This document shows, piece after piece, positions 22,106 to 26,238 of a stretch of DNA of 26,238 bases. A program made the position numbers and the translations under genes. The stretch lies in contig JBFGCM010000054.1 of NCBI GenBank assembly GCA_041581135.1, positions 1-26,238 on the forward strand, written 5' to 3'. Position 1 is the stretch's first letter. Every line of letters starts with the position of its first letter. The DNA comes from JBFGCM01 sp041581135. GTDB taxonomy: Bacteria > Actinomycetota > Acidimicrobiia > Spongiisociales > UBA5794. The notes below the pieces were generated by a model. It saw only the letters and a list, made by a program, of their open reading frames with translations. It ran no database searches and was not told the origin of the DNA.

Positions 22106-23167
22106 ATGGACATACTGATGCCCGTCATCACCGAGGCCGGTGAGGAGGGCGTTGTCACCGCATGGATGGTGGACGAGGGTGGCCGGGTGAAGGCCGATCA
22201 GCTGATCGCCGAGGTGCAGGCCGAGAAGGTGGCAGAGGACGTGCGGTCCCCGGGCGACGGGGTCGTGCGCGACCTCGTGCCGATCAACGAGCCCGTGGCC
22301 CAGGGTGAGCCGATCTGCCGACTCGTCGAGGGTATGGCAGTCGGAGCCGAGGAGGCGGTGGTGGCCGCTGCCTCGGCCCCGGTCGTCGGTGAGCCGGCCC
22401 GTGTCGTGGCTTCGCCGTCGGCGAAACGGGTGGCCCGGGAGCTCGGCGTCGATCTCGCCGGACTGGTCGGGACGGGTCCCGGCGGCCGGATCACCGAAGC
22501 CGACGTGCGGACGGCGGGGGCCGGGGCGGGTGCGGCGGCGGGTTCCGAGTTGACCGGGTTGCGGGCAGTCATCGCTCGCAACATGCGCCGGAGCGTTACG
22601 GAGACGGCCGCGGTGACGTTGACCACGACGGCCGACGTCACCGCCATGTCGACCGAGCACGTCACGGCTCGTGTCGTGCGGGCTGCGGCGTTGGCGCTGG
22701 TGGACCATCCGTTGCTCAATGGGACCCGGGAGGGGGATCGGTTCACGCCGGCGGAGACGGCGCACGTGGCGGTGGCGGTGCAGACCGATGATGGCTTGGT
22801 GGCTCCGGTCGCGCGGGACCCGGCGGCGTCGACGGTGGAGGAGGTGGCGGCCGAGATCGGACGGTTGGCCGAGGCGGCGCGGTCCCGGAGCTTGACCGCC
22901 GCAGACTATGAGGGGGGAACGTTCACGGTCACCAACCTGGGGCGGCATGGAGTCGATACCTTCACCCCGATCATCAATCTCCCCCAGGTGGCGATCCTCG
23001 GAGTAGGAGCGATCCGCGAGGTGGCTCGGTTTGACCATGCGGGAGCGGTGGTGGCGCGCCGCGAGATGGTGCTGAGCCTCACCTTCGATCATGCCTTCGT
23101 CGACGGTGGCCCGGCAGCCGAGTTCTTGGCGGTTGTGCGCGAGCTGCTGCAGGCAGGGGACGGGTGA
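22106..23167 (+). CDS. Dihydrolipoamide acyltransferase, E2 component (AcoC-like)
   Basis: A 353-aa E2 core protein with three parts. The lipoyl domain (1-76) carries the lipoylated lysine K41 in the AEKVAED context. The E3/E1-binding domain (about 107-142) reads SPSAKRVARELGVDL...GTGPGGRITEADV. The catalytic domain (about 150-353) opens LTGLRAVIARNMRRSV and ends with the active site DHAFVDGG, a variant of DHRVVDG that keeps the H and D. It is shorter than most E2 proteins, which average 400 aa or more, and has a single lipoyl domain. It starts 2 nt after the E1 beta stop with no good Shine-Dalgarno, so translation is probably coupled. No E3 gene is present in the window. Confidence 0.92.
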   Translation: MDILMPVITEAGEEGVVTAWMVDEGGRVKADQLIAEVQAEKVAEDVRSPGDGVVRDLVPINEPVAQGEPICRLVEGMAVGAEEAVVAAASAPVVGEPARVVASPSAKRVARELGVDLAGLVGTGPGGRITEADVRTAGAGAGAAAGSELTGLRAVIARNMRRSVTETAAVTLTTTADVTAMSTEHVTARVVRAAALALVDHPLLNGTREGDRFTPAETAHVAVAVQTDDGLVAPVARDPAASTVEEVAAEIGRLAEAARSRSLTAADYEGGTFTVTNLGRHGVDTFTPIINLPQVAILGVGAIREVARFDHAGAVVARREMVLSLTFDHAFVDGGPAAEFLAVVRELLQAGDG

Positions 23168-23191
23168 GGCACGCGCCGGGGGGCTCGGCCC

Positions 23192-23197
23192 TAACAT
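23192..23197 (+). promoter_or_regulatory. Possible -10 element in the leader of the ABC-F gene
   Basis: TAACAT in the 131-nt gap after the E2 gene. It would give a leader of about 95 nt before the GTG at 23299, which holds two small stems: GGTGC/GCACC and GAGGC/GCCTC. Confidence 0.35.
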
Positions 23198-23298
23198 GAG
23201 CGCCGTCGACCGAACGAGATTCATGCGCTAGACACAGCGATTGCCCGCTCGCCTTGGTGCCTGCCGTGCACCGAGGCCTCGCCTCTTGGAGCTGTGTC

Positions 23299-24795
23299 GT
23301 GCCGTCCGTTCATCTGAATCAGGTCTCGTTTCATTACTCGTCTGCCACCGACGTCATTCGTGACGCCGCGCTCGACCTCGGTCCGGGCTGGGTTGGCGTC
23401 GTCGGTGCCAACGGCATGGGCAAGTCCACGTTGCTGCGCCTGGTCGCCGGCGAGCTGGAGCCGACGTCGGGCTCGGTGGACGTGCAGCCCAATGGGGCGC
23501 CGCCGGTGTACTGCGCCCAAGAGGTGGGCCGTTTGGACGCGTCGGTCCGCGCGCTCGCCGCGGCCTGGGACGGGGCCAGTCGGCGCATCAGGGGAGAGTT
23601 GGACCTCGATGAGGCGCAGTTGGATCGCTGGCCCACGTTGTCCCCCGGGGAGAGGAAGCGGTGGCAGATCGGGGCGGCGTTGGCAGTCGATCCGCCGGTG
23701 CTGTTGCTGGACGAGCCGACGAACCACCTCGATGCAGAGGCCCGCGAGCTGCTGGTGGCGGCCCTCGGGCGATTCCGTGGCGTCGGGCTGGTGGTGTCCC
23801 ACGACCGCACGTTCCTCAACGAGCTGACGGAGCGGACGTTGCGGGTGACCTACGGGGTGGTCGAGCTGTGGAACGGCAACTACGAGACGGCGCGTCGGGC
23901 CTGGGAGATGGCGGCTGCCGAACGGGTGGAGCAGTACCAGCGGGTGAAAGCGGAGCAGCGCAAGCTGCAGCGGCGCGCCGCCGACCAGCGTCGTGCCACC
24001 GAGGCGCGACGGGCCCAGCACCGCCGCAGCGTGCGCCAGGCCGGGCCCAAGGATCGGGACGCTCGATCGATGGAGAAGAAGGGCCGGGCCCAGGCGGGGG
24101 AGAGTGCTGGGGCGCGGCAGCTGGAGGTCACCCAAGCGGCGGCGGATCGCGCTGCCGAGGAGCTGTCGTCCATCGAGATGCGCCGCGAGGTGGGCAAGGC
24201 GTTCGAGTTCGAGTTCGAGGCGCCGCGTCGCAGAGTGTTGCTGTCCTTCGAGGGTGATCTGAGCGTGGAGGGGGTGACGCTGGCGGTCGGGGCGGATGTG
24301 GCGCTGGAGCGAGGCGACCGGGTGTGGGTGCGGGGTCCCAACGGCGCCGGGAAGACGATCTTGCTGGCTGCGCTGGCGGAGGGGCACGGCCTGCCCCCGG
24401 AGCGAGTGCGGTACCTGCCGCAGGAGCTGCGGCCGGGTGCGGCCGAGGAGCTGATGGCTGACCTGTTGGCGCTGCCGCCTGTGCCGCGGGGGAGAGTGCT
24501 CAACATCGTTGCGTCCCTGGGGGTCGATCCTGACCGGCTGCTGGTGACCGACGCGCCGTCGCCGGGGGAGGCCCGCAAGCTGGCGATGGCCATGGGGATG
24601 GGGCGCAGCGCCTGGTGCCTCCTGCTCGACGAGCCGACGAACCATCTGGATCTGCCGTCGATCGAACGTCTGGAGGCCGCCGTGGTGGGCTACCCCGGTG
24701 CGGTGCTCCTGGTCACCCACGACGAGGAGTTCGCCATGGCGACGACGACGATCCAGTGGGTGATGGGGGATGGGCGGCTTCGGGTGGAGCGGTGA
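23299..24795 (+). CDS. ABC-F family ATP-binding protein
   Basis: A 498-aa protein with two ABC ATPase domains and no membrane segment, the ABC-F layout. Domain 1 has Walker A GANGMGKST (36-44), a signature LSPGE and Walker B VLLLDEPTNHLD, then the SHD switch. Domain 2 has GPNGAGKT, the signature PSPGE and CLLLDEPTNHLD, then VTHDEEF. Both signatures are LSPGE-type instead of LSGGQ. The linker between them (about residues 205-300) is a long charged helical hairpin rich in R, Q and A, which in ABC-F proteins reaches into the ribosomal E/P sites. A role in translation or ribosome protection from antibiotics is an inference. The GTG at 23299 has GGAG 7 nt upstream. Confidence 0.9.
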   Translation: MPSVHLNQVSFHYSSATDVIRDAALDLGPGWVGVVGANGMGKSTLLRLVAGELEPTSGSVDVQPNGAPPVYCAQEVGRLDASVRALAAAWDGASRRIRGELDLDEAQLDRWPTLSPGERKRWQIGAALAVDPPVLLLDEPTNHLDAEARELLVAALGRFRGVGLVVSHDRTFLNELTERTLRVTYGVVELWNGNYETARRAWEMAAAERVEQYQRVKAEQRKLQRRAADQRRATEARRAQHRRSVRQAGPKDRDARSMEKKGRAQAGESAGARQLEVTQAAADRAAEELSSIEMRREVGKAFEFEFEAPRRRVLLSFEGDLSVEGVTLAVGADVALERGDRVWVRGPNGAGKTILLAALAEGHGLPPERVRYLPQELRPGAAEELMADLLALPPVPRGRVLNIVASLGVDPDRLLVTDAPSPGEARKLAMAMGMGRSAWCLLLDEPTNHLDLPSIERLEAAVVGYPGAVLLVTHDEEFAMATTTIQWVMGDGRLRVER

Positions 24796-24910
24796 ATGGG
24801 GGAAGGTCCCGGCGACGGAGCGAAGCGGAGTCGGCGGTAGGGGGTTCCGACCGTCCAGAAGCCAGGTCCCTCATGTTTGGCCGGCCGGTCGATCGGATAG
24901 ATGCAAGGAC

Positions 24911-25171
24911 ATGATGTCTGATACATCCAGCGCCTCGTTTCTCACCGACGACTCGGGTGACCTCGAGAAACTCGTCGTCGACGTGTCCGACTGGTCAGAA
25001 GGTTCTCAGGTGGCGCTGGCCGAGGCCGTCGAAGGCCTTGCCCAGCTCGAGGAGTCCATCGGCGGCGAGGGCCCCACCGCAGTTCAGTTGGCGAAGTTCC
25101 GCCACTCCTTGTTCCTGCTGCTGCGCGACCTGCGGAGTCGCGATCTGATCGAGCCTTTCGAGATCTCCTAG
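24911..25171 (+). CDS. Small acidic protein of unknown function (about 87 aa)
   Basis: A protein of 86-87 aa, depending on which of two adjacent ATG codons (24911 or 24914) is used; AAGGA lies just before them. It is acidic and helical: DLEKLVVDVSDWSEGSQVALAEAVEGLAQLEESIGG, then a leucine-rich FRHSLFLLLRDLRSRDLIEPFEIS. I do not recognise a family and see no signal peptide; the LLL stretch is too short for a membrane span. The upstream frame to 24770 overlaps the ABC-F gene end and is not part of it. It is likely a real gene from its GC-rich third codon positions. Confidence 0.65.
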   Translation: MMSDTSSASFLTDDSGDLEKLVVDVSDWSEGSQVALAEAVEGLAQLEESIGGEGPTAVQLAKFRHSLFLLLRDLRSRDLIEPFEIS

Positions 25172-25201
25172 TTTCTTCCTTCCCGTCTGGTGGCTGGTCC
25201 C

Positions 25202-25207
25202 TAGGCT
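25202..25207 (+). promoter_or_regulatory. -10 element of the 126-aa VOC gene
   Basis: TAGGCT, 20 nt before the ATG at 25228. The leader carries GAGGAGG 6 nt before the start. Confidence 0.5.
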
Positions 25208-25227
25208 TCCTGGTGAGGAGGTGCAGC

Positions 25228-25608
25228 ATGTTGGAGGGCAAGACACTCGTGGCCATGCTGCCGGCCGCCGATCTGGAGCGCGCCAAGCAGTTCTACGCCG
25301 ACAAGCTCGACATGAAGCCGACGATGGATGAGGGCGGGGCGGTGCGGTACGAAGCCGGTGACACGTGGTTCTACCTGTACCAATCGGAGTTCGCCGGGAC
25401 GAACCAGGCGACGGCGGCGGTGTGGGAGGTGGACGACATCCACGGTGCCGTTGCCACGCTGAAGGATCGTGGCGTCGAGTTCCAGGACTTCGAGATCGAG
25501 GGGCTCACGATGGACAACTCGATCCTCACGTCGCCGACCGGGAACAAGGCGGCCTGGTTCTACGACTCTGAGCGCAACATCCTGGGGCTGCTGCAGCGGC
25601 CGGACTGA
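25228..25608 (+). CDS. VOC superfamily (glyoxalase-like) protein
   Basis: A 126-aa single VOC domain: GKTLVAMLPAADLERAKQFYADKLDMKP in the first half, and ATAAVWEVDDIHGAVATLKDRGVEF in the second, ending SPTGNKAAWFYDSERNILGLLQ. The second half resembles the two-domain VOC protein in the window only at family level. The acidic residue expected near the end as a metal ligand is not clear, so an enzymatic role is unproven. The strong Shine-Dalgarno GAGGAGG selects the ATG at 25228 over an in-frame GTG at 25213. Its stop is 3 nt from that of the convergent DUF385 gene. Confidence 0.85.
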   Translation: MLEGKTLVAMLPAADLERAKQFYADKLDMKPTMDEGGAVRYEAGDTWFYLYQSEFAGTNQATAAVWEVDDIHGAVATLKDRGVEFQDFEIEGLTMDNSILTSPTGNKAAWFYDSERNILGLLQRPD

Positions 25609-25611
25609 CGT

Positions 25612-25974
25612 TCAGGCGACGTCCATCCGGAGGAACTCGTCGATGCGGGGCCGGCGCGGCACAGCGATGTCGGAGTGTTGGTCGCGGACTTCGGCGGCGT
25701 CCAGGAGGCGTGGGTTGGTGAGGGGGATCTCGGTGTTGTCGATCTCGAGGGTCGCGTCGCCGGAGGCCAGGATGTTCTGCACCCAGTCGGAGCCGGAGCC
25801 GTAGACGAGGATGAAGAGGTAACCATCGTCGACGGGATGGGCGTCGAGGGGGGTGCGATATACGGCGCCGGAGCGGCGGCCCACGTGACGGATGACCGGC
25901 CGCTTGCCCCGGCGAAGTTCGAGCGGGTTGAAGATCCGTTTGTTGATCTGTCCCCACCACAGTGGCATGGGCAT
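25612..25974 (-). CDS. Deazaflavin-dependent nitroreductase family protein (DUF385/Ddn-like)
   Basis: A 120-aa protein of the Ddn/DUF385 split-barrel family. RPVIRHVGRRSGAVYRTPLDAHPVDDGYLFI in pieces is the typical segment that holds the F420 phosphate and ring, followed by YGSGSDWVQNILASGDATLEI, also hallmark (the family usually reads GxxxxPxWxxNLxA). Members use cofactor F420 to reduce quinones or nitro drugs, which would imply F420 in the host. It is shorter than Mycobacterium Ddn (151 aa), mostly at the N-terminus. GGAGGT lies 5 nt before the ATG at 25974. Confidence 0.88.
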   Translation of the reverse strand: MPMPLWWGQINKRIFNPLELRRGKRPVIRHVGRRSGAVYRTPLDAHPVDDGYLFILVYGSGSDWVQNILASGDATLEIDNTEIPLTNPRLLDAAEVRDQHSDIAVPRRPRIDEFLRMDVA

Positions 25975-25994
25975 AGGTGACCTCCCTGGCTGGG

Positions 25995-26000
25995 AGGCTA
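25995..26000 (-). promoter_or_regulatory. -10 element of the DUF385 gene
   Basis: TAGCCT on the minus strand, 20 nt before the ATG at 25974. It is divergent from the tRNA promoter. Confidence 0.45.
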
Positions 26001-26018
26001 GGCCTGTCGGGGCGGTGG

Positions 26019-26024
26019 TATCGT
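26019..26024 (+). promoter_or_regulatory. -10 element of the tRNA-Val gene
   Basis: TATCGT, 10 nt before the first base of the tRNA, a usual distance for a tRNA promoter with a short 5' leader. Confidence 0.5.
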
Positions 26025-26034
26025 TCCCCGGTCC

Positions 26035-26106
26035 GGGCGCTTAGCTCAGCGGGAGAGCGCTGCCTTCACACGGCAGAGGTCACTGGTTCGCTCCCAGTAG
26101 CGCCCA
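26035..26106 (+). tRNA. tRNA-Val (anticodon CAC)
   Basis: A complete 72-nt cloverleaf. The acceptor stem GGGCGCT (26035-26041) pairs with AGCGCCC (26099-26105), discriminator A26106. The D stem is GCTC/GAGC. The anticodon stem CTGCC/GGCAG encloses TTCACAC, with anticodon CAC at 26067-26069. The T stem ACTGG/CCAGT encloses TTCGCTC. The 3' CCA is not encoded (CCG follows). The T-loop has C where A58 is expected (26091), an unusual change. Confidence 0.93.
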
Positions 26107-26238
26107 CCGCCGTGTCTCGTCCACGCCTTCGACTCCTTCGTCGTCGAAGCCTGTCCGCTGGGTCGTGGTTGGTACTGTTTCGATCCCTGGTTGTGGCAGT
26201 TGGCTACGTGGCTAGGCATAGCGGCGGGTTGCGGGGGC
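26107..26238. other. Right-edge region without a supported gene
   Basis: A 7-bp hairpin (CTTCGAC 26127-26133 with GTCGAAG 26143-26149) lies about 20 nt after the tRNA and may end it. A frame from GTG 26112 stays open to the edge, but its arginine-rich content and mixed third-codon bases do not look like coding sequence. Nothing else is supported. Confidence 0.5.

Noticed and set aside
25978..25997. Hairpin CCTCCC/GGGAGG on the minus strand burying the Shine-Dalgarno of the DUF385 gene, as a possible translational switch
   Set aside because: The 5' arm overlaps the likely -10 hexamer (25995-26000), so a transcript from that promoter would begin after it and could not form the stem.
26112..26238. 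Frame open to the right edge after the tRNA
   Set aside because: Arginine-rich with mixed third-codon bases, no Shine-Dalgarno and no leaderless hexamer.
1..26238. CRISPR array, insertion sequence, prophage or toxin-antitoxin pair
   Set aside because: No regularly spaced repeats with spacers, no transposase or integrase motif and no recognisable toxin or antitoxin; the repeats seen are the 24-nt tandem pair and the three double-hairpin units.

Overview
This is a GC-rich chromosomal window with about 29 protein genes, one of them cut by the left edge, and one tRNA. It fits a free-living actinomycetote, perhaps of the Acidimicrobiia; that placement is an inference. Supporting features are a DivIVA-type coiled-coil protein, an actinobacterial-type inositol-3-phosphate synthase behind a PadR regulator, a deazaflavin-dependent (DUF385-type) protein, frequent GTG/TTG starts and many leaderless promoters. 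I see no insertion sequence, prophage, CRISPR array, rRNA or plasmid gene. It looks like core chromosome.

Layout. 1-280: end of a gene plus two hairpins. 280-2203: an ATP-grasp ligase and, divergently, an Nfu-type Fe-S protein, sharing a short promoter region with a 24-nt tandem repeat. 2204-2605: gene-free, with three copies of a double-hairpin repeat and two strong terminators. 2606-7820 (minus strand): DivIVA-like protein, PlsB acyltransferase, two small proteins, a zincin metallopeptidase and a VOC protein. 7900-9328: a membrane protein converging on a methyltransferase. 9388-14658 (plus strand): a beta-hydroxyacid dehydrogenase, a DMT exporter, a ClC channel with CBS domains and an MFS transporter. 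14678-16857: an NTF2-like protein, a two-domain VOC protein and a secreted protein. 16967-18558 (minus strand): ino1 and its PadR neighbour, overlapping by 4 nt, behind an AT-rich palindromic operator. 18711-23167 (plus strand): a 76-aa protein, an AcoX-like kinase, then E1 alpha, E1 beta and E2 of a 2-oxoacid/acetoin dehydrogenase, without an E3. 23299-25974: an ABC-F ATPase, an 87-aa protein, a VOC protein and a DUF385 protein. 26035-26106: tRNA-Val(CAC) with an unusual T-loop.

How the parts connect. Ino1 makes inositol phosphate, the precursor of phosphatidylinositol and, in many actinobacteria, mycothiol; PlsB starts phospholipid synthesis. The aco-like operon would cleave acetoin or a 2-oxoacid to acyl-CoA. 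The most general signal is promoter architecture. Eight genes have a -10 hexamer (TANNNT, or AATGAT in one case) ending exactly 6 nt before the start codon, with no Shine-Dalgarno, so leaderless transcription is common here. It also settles several starts. The most unexplained sequence is the double-hairpin repeat at 2207-2403, whose copies differ mainly by pairing-preserving G-U changes.
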